From Flavobacterium sasangense DSM 21067 (GTDB lineage: Bacteria > Bacteroidota > Bacteroidia > Flavobacteriales > Flavobacteriaceae): DNA of 64,000 nucleotides. The stretch is taken from assembly GCF_000686885.1 (NCBI RefSeq), contig NZ_JMLU01000001.1, positions 124,001 to 188,000 of the forward strand. The letters are read 5' to 3'. Within the stretch, counting starts at the first letter, position 1; each line of letters opens with the position of its first letter. Position numbers and translations under genes: made by a program. The notes beneath the pieces are model-generated. The model searched no databases and was not told where the DNA came from. It was given only the letters and a program-made list of their open reading frames with translations. Positions 7,815-17,339 of this stretch are shown here, one piece after another.

Positions 7815-10622
7815 CTATTCTTCTGGCATTAACATACCAATTACTTTATCTTTAGCCAAATATTTCTTAGCTACATCTTGAAGTTCTTTAACGGTTAAAG
7901 CATTCAATTTAGCTTCAAAATCAAATACTTCTTCTGGATTTACTCCGTCAGTATATTGACGTTTTAAAACTGCCATCCAGTAGCGATTATCTTTTAAACT
8001 TTCTTTGTATTCTAATCTTGATGCTTCTTTAAATTTATCCAAATCTTTTTGTTCTGGACCATTAGTAACCATTTTGTTTAATTCTCTTAAAGCAGATTCC
8101 GTAAGTTTTTCAGCATTTTCTGGTCCGCATGGGAAAGAAATTGAGAAATTATAACTTCCGTAAGGTACTTTATTCATACTTCCTCTTGCTCCTACTCCAT
8201 ACACACCACTTTCGTTTTCTCTTAATTCTTCTACTAATTTAATTGTTAATACTTCACCTAATGCTTTGAAAGCAAATGCTTCTTTAGCATCGTATTTTGT
8301 ATCACCATAAATCATGATGTTCACTGTGCTTTTTGGATCTTTTCCTTTGTTTACCACTTTTTTGTGCGAACCTTTAAGCATTCTATAACCTAAATCTTTA
8401 GCACTTTCTTTAGTGTTTTTATCAGAAGGTAATGATGCTATATATTTTGCAGCAAAAGCTTCCAATTGCGCTTCATCAAAATTTCCAACAATATAGAAAT
8501 TAAAATCAGCTGCATTTGCAAAACGCTCTTTGTATTTTTTATACGCTAATTCATAATCCGCTTTATCAAAATCTTCTTCTTTTGGAAACCCTTTATATCT
8601 TGGATTTTCTTTATTCAAATAGGTATAAAATTCATTTGAAAAATAAGACGCTGGTTGCGACATCATATTTGCCATAAACCCTTTTTGCTTTGAAATAAAA
8701 CCAGTAAAAGCTTCTTTGTCAAAGTTTAAATCGGTGAAATATGCATACGTCATTTGAAATAAATACTCTAAATCTTTTGGAGTAGAAGAACCGTTTAATC
8801 CTTCATAAATTCCACCAACATATGGATTTATTCTTGCAATTTTACCTGTCATAAATTTGTTGATATCATTTTTAGACATTCCAGAAAAACCTGCTTCAGA
8901 CAAACCACCCATTGCTAATGAAACTTTTGCCATTTCATCATTTGAAAATAAATTTGAACCACCAAAACTGATTGCTTCAAACATAACTTGATCGTTTTTA
9001 AAATCAGTTTTTTTGTAAACTACTGTAGCACCGTTTGAAAGTTTCAAAGTTGTAGTTCCTAATTTAGCATTAATTTCTTTTGAAACTACGCTTCCTTCTT
9101 TAACTGGATTTCTCAATAAACTTTCCGAAACTTTTGTTTCCGTGTAAGCAGTCAATTCGTTTTTGTTTACCGTTAATGAATTTAAAACTTCTTGTTCTGT
9201 TGGTTTTACTAAACCATCTTTTTCAGGACCAGTTAAAATAACTACTCTATTATCTTCTTTTAAATATTTAGCAATTAAACCATTTGTATCTTCAACAGAA
9301 ATGGTTGGCAACATCTTTTTAAAGATATCAAACGTCCATTCAATACTTGGAATTGGTTCTTTTTCTAAGAAATTTGCTTGATATTCTGATACGAAATTTT
9401 CAGATTCACTTTTCTCTCTTTCGTTATACTGTCTTTCAATTTGTGATAAAAATTCAGCTTTTGCGCGATCTAATTCGCCTTGGGTAAACCCAAATTGCTT
9501 TACTCTTTCATTCTCTTTTACTAACACTTTTAAAGCCTCTAGTTGCTTGTCTTGCGCCACCATTGCAAAAGATTGAAATGCTTCTTTTGTTCTTGCAAAA
9601 GTACCACCATGATAGGTGTAGCCAAAGTTAAATGGAGGATTTGGACTGTTTTGTAACTCTTCTAATCTGTTATTTAACATCGTAGAAAAAAGTCCTTTGG
9701 CAAGATATTCTTTAAAATCTCCAAGAGTTGTAACTTTCTTTGGAGCATCATAATCTTTATATAACAATTGCACCTCTGCAAAAGCCGCTTCTTTATCGGA
9801 TTCTACAGCTACGAAAGTTTCTTTATGATTAGGAACATCATAAAACTTTCTTTCTTTTTGTTTCTTTGGATTTTTATATTTCCCAAAATGTGCGATAATT
9901 TTTTGCTCCATTTCTGCAACATCAATATCTCCAACAACAATTACTGCCATTAAATTTGGGCGATACCAATCTTTATAAAAACTCGTTAATTTATCATAGG
10001 TGAAGTTTTCTAAAATTTCTTTTTGGCCAATAGGAAGACGTTTTGCATATAACGAATTGTACATCATTTTTGGCATAAAACGTCCCATCATTCTTTTATC
10101 AGCACCTAAACCTAAGCGATATTCTTCTAAAACAACACCTCTTTCTTTATCAATTTCTTCTGGAGTTAAAGTGGTATTGAACGCCCAATCTTCAATAATT
10201 TGGAACCCTTTTTCTACTTTTTCCTTATCATCTGAAGGAATTGGTAAAAAGTAAACCGTTTCATCAAAACTCGTGTAAGCATTTAAGTGTTGGCCGAATT
10301 TAACTCCGATACTTTGAAGATAATTTACCAATTCATTTTTAGGAAATCGTTTTGTTCCATTAAAACACATGTGCTCCATAAAATGAGCTAAACCTTGCTG
10401 TTCATCTGTTTCTTGAATGGAACCTGCATTTACAACTAGGCGTAAATCAACCTTATCTTCAGGTTTTGCATTTTTACGGATGTAATACGTTAATCCGTTT
10501 GAAAGCTTTCCGATTTTTACATTAGGGTCAGTCGGAATTGGATCTTCAAGCTTGAAATCCTGCGCAAAAAGAAACGCTGGAGCCAAAAGCAATAAAGAAA
10601 TGGAAAAGTGAAATTTCTTCAT
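7815..10622 (-). CDS. M16-family zinc metalloprotease (pitrilysin/insulinase-like), exported
   Basis: The 935-residue protein has a signal peptide at about residues 1-20 (..APAFLFAQ) and two M16 halves. The N-terminal half holds the inverted zinc motif HFMEH (His80, Glu83, His84) in GLAHFMEHMCFNGT and a distal glutamate in RGVVLEEYR at about 165. The C-terminal half lacks a second HxxEH and is structural, as in other two-domain M16 enzymes. A KxxR/Y region (ENESGVYGVGARG) near residue 810 is the usual substrate-closing motif. It probably degrades peptides in the periplasm. It is monocistronic. Confidence 0.93.
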   Translation of the reverse strand: MKKFHFSISLLLLAPAFLFAQDFKLEDPIPTDPNVKIGKLSNGLTYYIRKNAKPEDKVDLRLVVNAGSIQETDEQQGLAHFMEHMCFNGTKRFPKNELVNYLQSIGVKFGQHLNAYTSFDETVYFLPIPSDDKEKVEKGFQIIEDWAFNTTLTPEEIDKERGVVLEEYRLGLGADKRMMGRFMPKMMYNSLYAKRLPIGQKEILENFTYDKLTSFYKDWYRPNLMAVIVVGDIDVAEMEQKIIAHFGKYKNPKKQKERKFYDVPNHKETFVAVESDKEAAFAEVQLLYKDYDAPKKVTTLGDFKEYLAKGLFSTMLNNRLEELQNSPNPPFNFGYTYHGGTFARTKEAFQSFAMVAQDKQLEALKVLVKENERVKQFGFTQGELDRAKAEFLSQIERQYNEREKSESENFVSEYQANFLEKEPIPSIEWTFDIFKKMLPTISVEDTNGLIAKYLKEDNRVVILTGPEKDGLVKPTEQEVLNSLTVNKNELTAYTETKVSESLLRNPVKEGSVVSKEINAKLGTTTLKLSNGATVVYKKTDFKNDQVMFEAISFGGSNLFSNDEMAKVSLAMGGLSEAGFSGMSKNDINKFMTGKIARINPYVGGIYEGLNGSSTPKDLEYLFQMTYAYFTDLNFDKEAFTGFISKQKGFMANMMSQPASYFSNEFYTYLNKENPRYKGFPKEEDFDKADYELAYKKYKERFANAADFNFYIVGNFDEAQLEAFAAKYIASLPSDKNTKESAKDLGYRMLKGSHKKVVNKGKDPKSTVNIMIYGDTKYDAKEAFAFKALGEVLTIKLVEELRENESGVYGVGARGSMNKVPYGSYNFSISFPCGPENAEKLTESALRELNKMVTNGPEQKDLDKFKEASRLEYKESLKDNRYWMAVLKRQYTDGVNPEEVFDFEAKLNALTVKELQDVAKKYLAKDKVIGMLMPEE

Positions 10623-10714
10623 AAAATTTGATTTTGTTTGGATAAAATTATCTTTATAACTACAAAATCAAAAGTTTATTATACAAGTTTTAACAATTAT
10701 TTTCTTATTTAGAA

Positions 10715-11731
10715 TTAGTCTATAATCAAAGAATTAAAGTTTTCTGTAGTAAATTGCTGCATTTTATTGTCAGAATCCGAGTACAAAAGCATTACATACA
10801 ATTCTGGATGCTTTTGTAAAAATACCTTACTTTCTTCTAAACTCATTAACATAAAAGCTGTAGCATAACCATCAGATAAACCAGATGACTTTGATAAAAC
10901 AGTTGCACTTAATACATTATTTTTTTGAGCCAATCCCGTTTTTGGGTTAATGATGTGAACAAACTTCTTACCTGTTTTTTCATCAATCATTACTTTTCTA
11001 TAATTCCCTGAAGTTGCCATTCCCAAGTTTTCTAAATTAACTTTGGCAATTAACGTGCGTTCTTCTGGTTTTTGTAATGGATCGTCGATTCCTACTACCC
11101 AATTTTTATTGTCGATTGTATTTTTCCCTAGAGCGAATAATTCACCGCCAATTTCTACAATCGCATTTTCAATTCCTTTCGATTTTAAATAATTCACTAC
11201 AACATCAACGGAATAACCTTGTGCAATTGCATTAAAATCGATGAAAGTTTCTTTATACTTTTTTGATATGGTTTTATTTGCGTTTAATGCAATCTTATTA
11301 AAACCTACAAATTGCAACAAACTATCGATTTGTTTTAGAGCTAAATCTTGGTGCTTTTTATTTGGTCCGAAACCGTATGCATTCACTAAAACACCAATTG
11401 TTGGATCGAACAAACCATTCGTTTCTTTATAAATTTGGTTGGAAAGTTGGAATGTTTCTGTAAAAAAATCATCTACAACAACTGTTGAATCGCCGGCATT
11501 AATTTTAGAAATTTTAGAATCTGGTCTGTATGTTGAAAGCGATAAATCAAAAGCAGTTAATAACGAATCGATTTGATTTTTAGTTACTTTTTCTTCCGTT
11601 GAAATGTATTTTATAGAATACGTACTTCCTTGTGCTTCGCCTTGAATGGTATAAAAATCTGTAGTTTTATCACATGAAATAAACAGAATAGCTACAACTA
11701 GAAAATTACAAAATCTCTTTAATTCCTTCAT
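10715..11731 (-). CDS. apbE: FAD:protein FMN transferase, lipoprotein
   Basis: ApbE attaches FMN through a phosphoester to threonines of NqrB and NqrC. The 338-residue protein begins with a lipoprotein signal whose lipobox is LFISC, then the ApbE start (GEAQGSTYSIKY). Family motifs GGELFALG, FVHIINPKTG and LSDGYATAFM follow, the last giving the Mg-binding Asp/Thr region. It lies downstream of the nqrA-F genes on the same strand, which matches its role in maturing that complex. Its start overlaps the end of the 121-residue gene upstream by 26 bp, suggesting coupling. Confidence 0.94.
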   Translation of the reverse strand: MKELKRFCNFLVVAILFISCDKTTDFYTIQGEAQGSTYSIKYISTEEKVTKNQIDSLLTAFDLSLSTYRPDSKISKINAGDSTVVVDDFFTETFQLSNQIYKETNGLFDPTIGVLVNAYGFGPNKKHQDLALKQIDSLLQFVGFNKIALNANKTISKKYKETFIDFNAIAQGYSVDVVVNYLKSKGIENAIVEIGGELFALGKNTIDNKNWVVGIDDPLQKPEERTLIAKVNLENLGMATSGNYRKVMIDEKTGKKFVHIINPKTGLAQKNNVLSATVLSKSSGLSDGYATAFMLMSLEESKVFLQKHPELYVMLLYSDSDNKMQQFTTENFNSLIID

Positions 11732-12071
11732 AATTTAAAATATAATCTTGACTTTTTAAAATCGGTTTTTCGAAATCTTCGGCATTGGCAAAACCAACTC
11801 CTGCAAACAAAACTTTAGCTTTTTTTTCTTTAGCATGACTGATGAAGGTTTCCATGAAAACAACATCATATTCAGCAGGATTATCAGGATACGTAACGGC
11901 TTGAACCATTACAAAATGCAAGGTATTCGTAGGTTTATCTACACAAACAAATTGCGGATGTTTTTTCAACTGGCTGTTAATGGCAATGAACTCAAATCCT
12001 TGTTTTTCGAGTTCTTTTCCCACGTGATTCATGGCCAAATGATGTAAATCTTGAAGTGATAATGGTTCCAT
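11706..12071 (-). CDS. Small conserved soluble protein between nqrF and apbE
   Basis: The 121-residue protein has an alpha/beta pattern with no signal peptide or membrane helix (MEPLSLQDLHHLAMNHVG.. HFVMVQAVTYPDNPAEYD.. KVLFAGVGFANAEDFEKPI). Homologues in related genomes are often labelled as an NQR subunit F because they sit beside nqrF, but it has none of the ferredoxin, FAD or NADH motifs of NqrF, so that label would be wrong. The overlap with apbE and its position suggest a helper role in NQR assembly or flavin loading; this is inference from context only. Confidence 0.8.
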   Translation of the reverse strand: MEPLSLQDLHHLAMNHVGKELEKQGFEFIAINSQLKKHPQFVCVDKPTNTLHFVMVQAVTYPDNPAEYDVVFMETFISHAKEKKAKVLFAGVGFANAEDFEKPILKSQDYILNYEGIKEIL

Positions 12072-12100
12072 GATGCAAAGGTAGTTATTCTATTTGAAAG

Positions 12101-12138
12101 CATAAAAAAACCGACTCATTTCTGAATCGGTTTTGATA
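12101..12138 (-). terminator. Terminator, 38-bp duplicate copy A
   Basis: On the minus strand AACCGATTCA-GAAA-TGAGTCGGTT forms a 10-bp stem (one G-T) with a GAAA tetraloop followed by a T-run. It ends the 156-residue gene. The 38-bp sequence is identical to 12672-12709. Confidence 0.88.
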
Positions 12139-12144
12139 ATATAT

Positions 12145-12615
12145 TTATCTCAAATTTCCATAAATATCTTTATTTTCAACTGCTTCTTTTGGAATGGTTT
12201 CCCATGTTTGCCCTTCATAATATTGAAAATCTTCTGCCACTGGTTTACTTAAATAGATTCGACTATATTTTGGTTTCTCTACACTAAATTTTACGAAAAA
12301 CTTTTTGCCAATTACAAGTTTTTGCATTTTTTCAAAATTATATCCAAATTCTTTATAAATTGAATTTTTCAAAGGATCTCCTGGATCACCTTCACTTTGA
12401 ATCATAATCCCATCTAAAAAGAATGTATAACCAATTGAACTTCCTATCTTGCCTTGATCTTTATAATGAACAACCTCTCCAATGGTATACAAAGTTTCGC
12501 CATTTTCAAAGTATTTTTCTCTGTCTCTCATCCCAAAATAAATATAAATGAATACCCCTATAAAAGGTAGTATGCTTATAATATTTAATTTATTTTTAAT
12601 TAAAAAATCTTTCAT
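12145..12615 (-). CDS. Uncharacterised single-pass membrane protein
   Basis: I do not recognise this 156-residue protein. It has one predicted N-terminal helix at about residues 9-28 (NIISILPFIGVFIYIYFGM), followed by a soluble domain with a beta pattern (TIGEVVHYKDQGKIGSSIGYTFFLDG, KKFFVKFSVEKPKYSRIYLSKPV). The domain resembles small exported beta proteins of Flavobacterium that often occur as orphan paralogues. It interrupts the nqrF-to-apbE stretch and is flanked on both sides by the same 38-bp terminator, which suggests insertion by duplication or recombination at the terminator. No link to NQR function is visible. Confidence 0.8.
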   Translation of the reverse strand: MKDFLIKNKLNIISILPFIGVFIYIYFGMRDREKYFENGETLYTIGEVVHYKDQGKIGSSIGYTFFLDGIMIQSEGDPGDPLKNSIYKEFGYNFEKMQKLVIGKKFFVKFSVEKPKYSRIYLSKPVAEDFQYYEGQTWETIPKEAVENKDIYGNLR

Positions 12616-12671
12616 TCCTCGTTATATATCAAAATTATATAATACCAAAAATAAACAATTTCACCTTCAAT

Positions 12672-12709
12672 CATAAAAAAACCGACTCATTTCTGAATCG
12701 GTTTTGATA
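12672..12709 (-). terminator. Terminator of the nqr operon, 38-bp duplicate copy B
   Basis: This has the same 38 bp as 12101-12138: a 10-bp stem with a GAAA loop and T-run on the minus strand, 14 bp after the nqrF stop. Confidence 0.88.
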
Positions 12710-12722
12710 TATAAAATTTGGA

Positions 12723-14024
12723 TTAACCTCCGAAGTCGTCGAAACGAACATTTTCTTTTGGCACACCCCAATCGTCACACATTTTTACAACGGCTTGATT
12801 CATCATTGGCGGTCCACAGAAATAGAATTCGATATCTTCTGGTGAATCGTGTAATTTCAAGTGGTTATCGATAACTACGTTATGGATAAATCCTACGAAA
12901 CCATCACCTTCTCCATTTGGTCCATCTTTTACTTTCCAGTTATCTTCTGGTAAAGGTTCAGATAATGCAATATGGAATTTGAAGTTAGGGAAATCTTTCT
13001 CTAAAGCTCTAAAGTGATCTACATAGAACAATTCACGTTTAGAACGACCTCCGTACCAATACGTAACTTTTCTTCCAGTTTTAACTGTACGGAATAAGTG
13101 GTACAAATGCGAACGCATTGGCGCCATACCAGCTCCACCACCAACATACAACATTTCTGCATCAGATTCGTTGATGAAGAATTCTCCATAAGGTCCAGAA
13201 ACCGTTACTGTATCACCCGCTTTTCTTGAGAAAACGTATGAAGAAGCAATACCTGGGTTTACTTTCATCCAATCGTTTGTAGCTCTATCAAATGGAGGCG
13301 TTGCAATACGAACGTTCAACATGATTTTTCTTCCTTCTGCTGGGTAAGAAGCCATAGAGTAAGCTCTTTCAACCAATTCGTTATTTTTCATAACTAATGG
13401 CCATAATTTAAACTTATCCCACTCGATTTTGAATTTTTCAGGTTCACCAGGATGTTCCACTGGGTGAGCAGTAATATCAATATCTGTAAATTTAACTTCA
13501 CAAGCTGGGATTTCAATTTGGATATAACCTCCTGCTTCGTAGTGCATATCTTCTGGTAACTCAACAATAAATTCTTTAATAAAAGAAGCTACGTTGTAGT
13601 TAGAATATACTTTTGCTTCGAATTTTTTGATACCAAAAATTTCTTCTGGCACTTCGATTACCATGTCTTGTTTTACTTTAACTTGACATCCTAATCTCCA
13701 TCCTTCTGCCAATTCTTTACGCGTAAAGTTTGGTATTTCTGTTGGTAAAGGTTCTCCACCACCATCTAATACTTTACATTTACATTGTAAACAAGAACCT
13801 CCACCACCACAAGCTGATGGTAAGAAGATTTTATTATTACCTAAAGTAGTTAAAAGTGTACTACCTCCACCTACTTCGATTTCGTTTTCACCGTTAATTT
13901 TAATCTTAACAGCACCCGAATTCACTAATTTAGATTTTGCATATAATAGCATAAACACCATCAGTAAAATAAGCGCTAAGAAAGCTAAAATTGAATATGT
14001 AATTAATTCTGTTATACTAAACAT
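12723..14024 (-). CDS. nqrF: Na+-translocating NADH:quinone oxidoreductase subunit F
   Basis: NqrF is the NADH-oxidising entry subunit. The 433-residue protein has one N-terminal membrane helix (about 8-30) and a 2Fe-2S ferredoxin domain with Cys72, Cys78, Cys81 and Cys113 ([13 protein letters not shown] and GCQV). A ferredoxin-reductase-like FAD domain (RAYSMASYP, about 220) and a C-terminal NADH domain ([20 protein letters not shown]) follow. It ends in the FDDFGG tail typical of the family. It is the last nqr gene of the leftward operon, 25 bp after nqrE, and is followed by the terminator at 12672-12709. Confidence 0.97.
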   Translation of the reverse strand: MFSITELITYSILAFLALILLMVFMLLYAKSKLVNSGAVKIKINGENEIEVGGGSTLLTTLGNNKIFLPSACGGGGSCLQCKCKVLDGGGEPLPTEIPNFTRKELAEGWRLGCQVKVKQDMVIEVPEEIFGIKKFEAKVYSNYNVASFIKEFIVELPEDMHYEAGGYIQIEIPACEVKFTDIDITAHPVEHPGEPEKFKIEWDKFKLWPLVMKNNELVERAYSMASYPAEGRKIMLNVRIATPPFDRATNDWMKVNPGIASSYVFSRKAGDTVTVSGPYGEFFINESDAEMLYVGGGAGMAPMRSHLYHLFRTVKTGRKVTYWYGGRSKRELFYVDHFRALEKDFPNFKFHIALSEPLPEDNWKVKDGPNGEGDGFVGFIHNVVIDNHLKLHDSPEDIEFYFCGPPMMNQAVVKMCDDWGVPKENVRFDDFGG

Positions 14025-14049
14025 GAGTTCAATTTTTAATGTTATACTA

Positions 14050-14808
14050 TTATTTAACTACTTGAGTTGAATCTACTTTTACAGAATCTACAGCTACTTG
14101 AACTGAATCAACTACAGGAGTTTCAACAACAGCTGGAGCTGGAGTTTCTACTTTTGCTTCAGGCTTTTTATTTAATGCGTTAAGGTCAATTCCTCCAAAA
14201 CTCATGAAACCAATTGCCATTAAACCTGTTAAGATAAAAGTAATACCTAAACCTCTTAAAGGAGCTAATACGTTAGAATATTCCATTTTTTCACGAATAG
14301 CAGCCATTGCAACGATAGCAATTGTCCAACCAAGTCCAGATGCAAATCCGAAAGTTACTACGTGACCTAATGAAGAATATACACCACCATCAACTCTTTG
14401 TTGCATGAATAATGAACCTCCTAAGATAGCACAGTTTACTGCAATAAGTGGTAAGAAAATACCCAATGAGTTATATAATGAAGGTGAAAATTTCTCCACA
14501 ATCATTTCTACTAACTGTACCATTGTTGCTACAGAAGCAATGAATAAAATGAAAGTTAAAAAGCTTAAATCTAATTGAGCTAACGATGGATCTAACCAAG
14601 CTAATGCACCAGCGCCTAACACATAATGGTAAATTAAATAGTTTAATGGAACGGTAATTACTTGTACAAAGGTTACTGCAATTCCAAGACCTATAGCTGT
14701 TGATACTTTTTTAGAAACGGCCAAAAACGAACACATTCCTAAGAAGTATGCAAAAATCATGTTATCAATGAAAACTGATTTTAAAAATATATTGATATAT
14801 TCAAACAT
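14050..14808 (-). CDS. nqrE: Na+-translocating NADH:quinone oxidoreductase subunit E
   Basis: NqrE is an integral membrane subunit with six helices in inverted topology that, with NqrD, holds an iron centre via cysteines near the membrane centre ([11 protein letters not shown] and VNCAILGG are visible). The recognisable core is about 210 residues. The 252-residue protein has an extra ~40-residue C-terminal tail rich in Pro, Val, Asp and Ser (alternating [10 protein letters not shown] and [10 protein letters not shown]) after the last helix, a tail absent from the ~200-residue proteobacterial proteins. It lies 5 bp after nqrD. Confidence 0.95.
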   Translation of the reverse strand: MFEYINIFLKSVFIDNMIFAYFLGMCSFLAVSKKVSTAIGLGIAVTFVQVITVPLNYLIYHYVLGAGALAWLDPSLAQLDLSFLTFILFIASVATMVQLVEMIVEKFSPSLYNSLGIFLPLIAVNCAILGGSLFMQQRVDGGVYSSLGHVVTFGFASGLGWTIAIVAMAAIREKMEYSNVLAPLRGLGITFILTGLMAIGFMSFGGIDLNALNKKPEAKVETPAPAVVETPVVDSVQVAVDSVKVDSTQVVK

Positions 14809-14813
14809 AGCTA

Positions 14814-15479
14814 TTATTTTTTCTCGATTAATTTCTTGTTAATACTTCTCTGTACCCAAATTACAATACCTACCATAACTAAGGCCATAGGAGCTAATAA
14901 CATGAATCCGTTGTTAACATATCCTGTAGCATATAATCCTGTTTTTTCAACAGAATTTCCAAAAATTTCGATTCCGAATAATTTTCCTGAACCAAATAAT
15001 TCTCTAAAAAATGCTACTATCATTAAAATGATTCCATATCCTAAACCATTTCCTAAACCATCTAAGAATGACGGCCATGGTTTGTTACCTAAAGCAAAAG
15101 CTTCAAAACGTCCCATTAAGATACAGTTGGTAATAATTAATCCTACGAATACTGATAATTGTTTGCTGATATCATACGCATACGCTTTCAAAATTTGGTC
15201 AACCAAAATTACTAAAGCAGCTGCTACAACTAACTGAACAATGATACGGATTCTACTTGGAATTAAGTTTCTTAATAATGATATAATTACGTTACCAAAA
15301 GCTACTACCGCAGTTACTGAAAGTGCCATTACAAAGGCATTTTTCATTTGAACTGTTACCGCTAAAGCCGAACAAATACCTAATACCTGAACGGTTACTG
15401 GGTTATCGTCATTAAATGGATTCGTAATTAATTTAATATTACTTTTTGAAAATAATCCTTCTTTGTTGTTTTCTGCCAT
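14814..15479 (-). CDS. nqrD: Na+-translocating NADH:quinone oxidoreductase subunit D
   Basis: The 221-residue integral membrane subunit is homologous to NqrE and RnfA/E. Six hydrophobic segments are visible, with the conserved cysteines in [10 protein letters not shown] and [14 protein letters not shown]. With NqrE it forms the inverted-repeat pair that carries the intramembrane iron centre of the pump. It lies 5 bp after nqrC and 5 bp before nqrE within the tightly packed operon. Confidence 0.96.
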   Translation of the reverse strand: MAENNKEGLFSKSNIKLITNPFNDDNPVTVQVLGICSALAVTVQMKNAFVMALSVTAVVAFGNVIISLLRNLIPSRIRIIVQLVVAAALVILVDQILKAYAYDISKQLSVFVGLIITNCILMGRFEAFALGNKPWPSFLDGLGNGLGYGIILMIVAFFRELFGSGKLFGIEIFGNSVEKTGLYATGYVNNGFMLLAPMALVMVGIVIWVQRSINKKLIEKK

Positions 15480-15484
15480 GACGA

Positions 15485-16168
15485 TTATTTTTTATTAGAT
15501 TTTAAATATTTTTCATATGGTTTTAAACCTCTAACTAACATTTCGGTTACACCATTACCCGTTAAAGTAGCACCAGAAATTGCATCAACTTCACCATCAG
15601 CTTTGTTGTCTTTTCCTGAATAACCTTTAACTACTTTTAAACCTTGTAAGTTTCCGTTAGCGTCAAAAACACTCTCTCCAATAAAACTTTTTTGGAAATA
15701 ATCTTGTGTAATTTCACCACCTAAACCAGGTGTTTCACCTTTGTGGTCAAATACGATACCGTCAACTTTCAAGTTCTCATCTATAGAAACATAACCCCAG
15801 ATAGCATCCCATAATCCCATTCCTCTTACTGGAATAACATAGAATTTTTTACCATCTTTTTCAGCATTGAAAATTGGAAATTTTCCTTTTTCTTTTGCGA
15901 TATCAACTGTAAAAGCTTCTTTACTGATTTCTGTTCCGTTCTCGTCAAAAACTACTTCACTAATGATGTGTTTTTTGTATGCTTCTTCAGAAGCATCTCT
16001 ATCTACAGCTACTCCAAACGATTTTAGAATGTACTGCATTTTTTCTTTCTTAATGTTTGCCTCTTGATCTGGCTTAAGTGCTGTTGCAGCAAATGCTAAT
16101 GCAGAAGCTACTAACACCACCATTACAGTCGCAAACAAAAATGTATATCCGTTACTTTCTCTATTCAT
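15485..16168 (-). CDS. nqrC: Na+-translocating NADH:quinone oxidoreductase subunit C
   Basis: NqrC carries covalently bound FMN on the periplasmic side. The 227-residue protein has an N-terminal membrane helix (about 8-29) and a C-terminal FMN-binding domain with the flavinylation motif [13 protein letters not shown], whose threonine is the FMN attachment site. It is the direct substrate of the ApbE protein encoded downstream. The protein is slightly shorter than the ~255-residue proteobacterial form. It lies 2 bp after nqrB. Confidence 0.96.
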   Translation of the reverse strand: MNRESNGYTFLFATVMVVLVASALAFAATALKPDQEANIKKEKMQYILKSFGVAVDRDASEEAYKKHIISEVVFDENGTEISKEAFTVDIAKEKGKFPIFNAEKDGKKFYVIPVRGMGLWDAIWGYVSIDENLKVDGIVFDHKGETPGLGGEITQDYFQKSFIGESVFDANGNLQGLKVVKGYSGKDNKADGEVDAISGATLTGNGVTEMLVRGLKPYEKYLKSNKK

Positions 16169-16170
16169 GA

Positions 16171-17334
16171 CTATGCAGATTTTAATTGTTTAGACTTAGC
16201 CAATCTTTTCTTTCTCTTAGCAATGTTTCCATTAACTACGAAATAATCGATAGTTGGCGCTAAAGTGTTCATTAATAAGATAGCCAACATTACTCCTTCT
16301 GGATACGCTGGATTGAAAACTCTAATTAAAATACTAAAGAATCCTATTAATAAACCGTAGATGATTTTTCCTTTATCGGTTTGAGCCGCAGAAACAGGAT
16401 CAGTTGCCATGAATACAATACCAAAAGCAAAACCTCCAACTACTAGATGATTCATCCAATCAAAATTCATTAAAGCCGTTAAACCAACAGCATTAAACAT
16501 CAAAGCAGTTAAAGCCGCTCCAATAACTCCAGAAACCATAATTTTCCAACTACCAACTCCTGTTGCAATTAAAATAAATGCACCAATTAAAATAGCTAAA
16601 GTTGAAGTTTCACCAATAGAACCCGGAATGAATCCTAAGAACATATCCATAGTTGAATACGCTACTTCTTTTCCTTGTGCTAATGAACCTAAAATTGTTT
16701 CACCTGAAACTCCATCAATTGTTGAAGCATCACTAACCCAAATTTTATCTCCCGACATAAATGTTGGATAAGCAAAGAATGCAAAAGCACGCGCTAATAA
16801 AGCAGGGTTGAAAATATTCATACCTGTTCCTCCAAAAGCTTCTTTACCAATTACAACTGCGAAAGCAACTGCAATAGCTAACATCCATAAAGGCAAATCA
16901 ACTGGCATAACCATTGGAATTAACAAACCAGATACTAAGTATCCTTCGTTAACTTCGTGACCTCTAAAAATTGCGAAAGCAAATTCGATACCTAATCCTA
17001 CTGCATACGATACAATAATCATTGGTAACACTTTCCATAATCCGTGGAAAAATAAATTTCCAAATGACATGTCAGAACCTTCAATTTGAATGAAGTGTTG
17101 GTAACCTGCATTATAAATTCCGAATAGTAACGCTGGAACTAAAGCTAAAACCACAGTAATCATGGTTCTCTTTAAATCTACAGCATCTCTAATATGAGCT
17201 CCGTGCTTTGTAGTATGATTAGGCACATATAAAAATGTATCTAATGCATTGATAGCAGGTGCGAATTTTTCAAATTTTCGCCCTTTCTCAAAAGGCTTTT
17301 TAATTTGGTCTATTTTATCTCTTAAAAACTTCAT
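16171..17334 (-). CDS. nqrB: Na+-translocating NADH:quinone oxidoreductase subunit B
   Basis: NqrB is the core ion-translocating membrane subunit and binds FMN covalently and riboflavin. The 387-residue protein has an N-terminal cytoplasmic stretch (about 1-55) and about ten hydrophobic segments. The flavinylation-site region reads DGVSGETILGSLA, so the usual SGAT form is SGET here; the acceptor threonine is kept. The conserved GGTGMNIFNPALLARAFAFF segment is present. It lies between nqrA and nqrC with gaps of 5 and 2 bp. Confidence 0.96.
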   Translation of the reverse strand: MKFLRDKIDQIKKPFEKGRKFEKFAPAINALDTFLYVPNHTTKHGAHIRDAVDLKRTMITVVLALVPALLFGIYNAGYQHFIQIEGSDMSFGNLFFHGLWKVLPMIIVSYAVGLGIEFAFAIFRGHEVNEGYLVSGLLIPMVMPVDLPLWMLAIAVAFAVVIGKEAFGGTGMNIFNPALLARAFAFFAYPTFMSGDKIWVSDASTIDGVSGETILGSLAQGKEVAYSTMDMFLGFIPGSIGETSTLAILIGAFILIATGVGSWKIMVSGVIGAALTALMFNAVGLTALMNFDWMNHLVVGGFAFGIVFMATDPVSAAQTDKGKIIYGLLIGFFSILIRVFNPAYPEGVMLAILLMNTLAPTIDYFVVNGNIAKRKKRLAKSKQLKSA

Positions 17335-17339
17335 AGCTA

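Noticed and set aside
11706..12071. Naming the 121-residue gene a second nqrF
   Set aside because: It has no ferredoxin cysteines, FAD or NADH motifs; the position alone does not support that name.
14836..15237. 133-codon open frame opposite nqrD
   Set aside because: nqrD is clearly conserved on the other strand, and the mirror frame has no start signal or domain.
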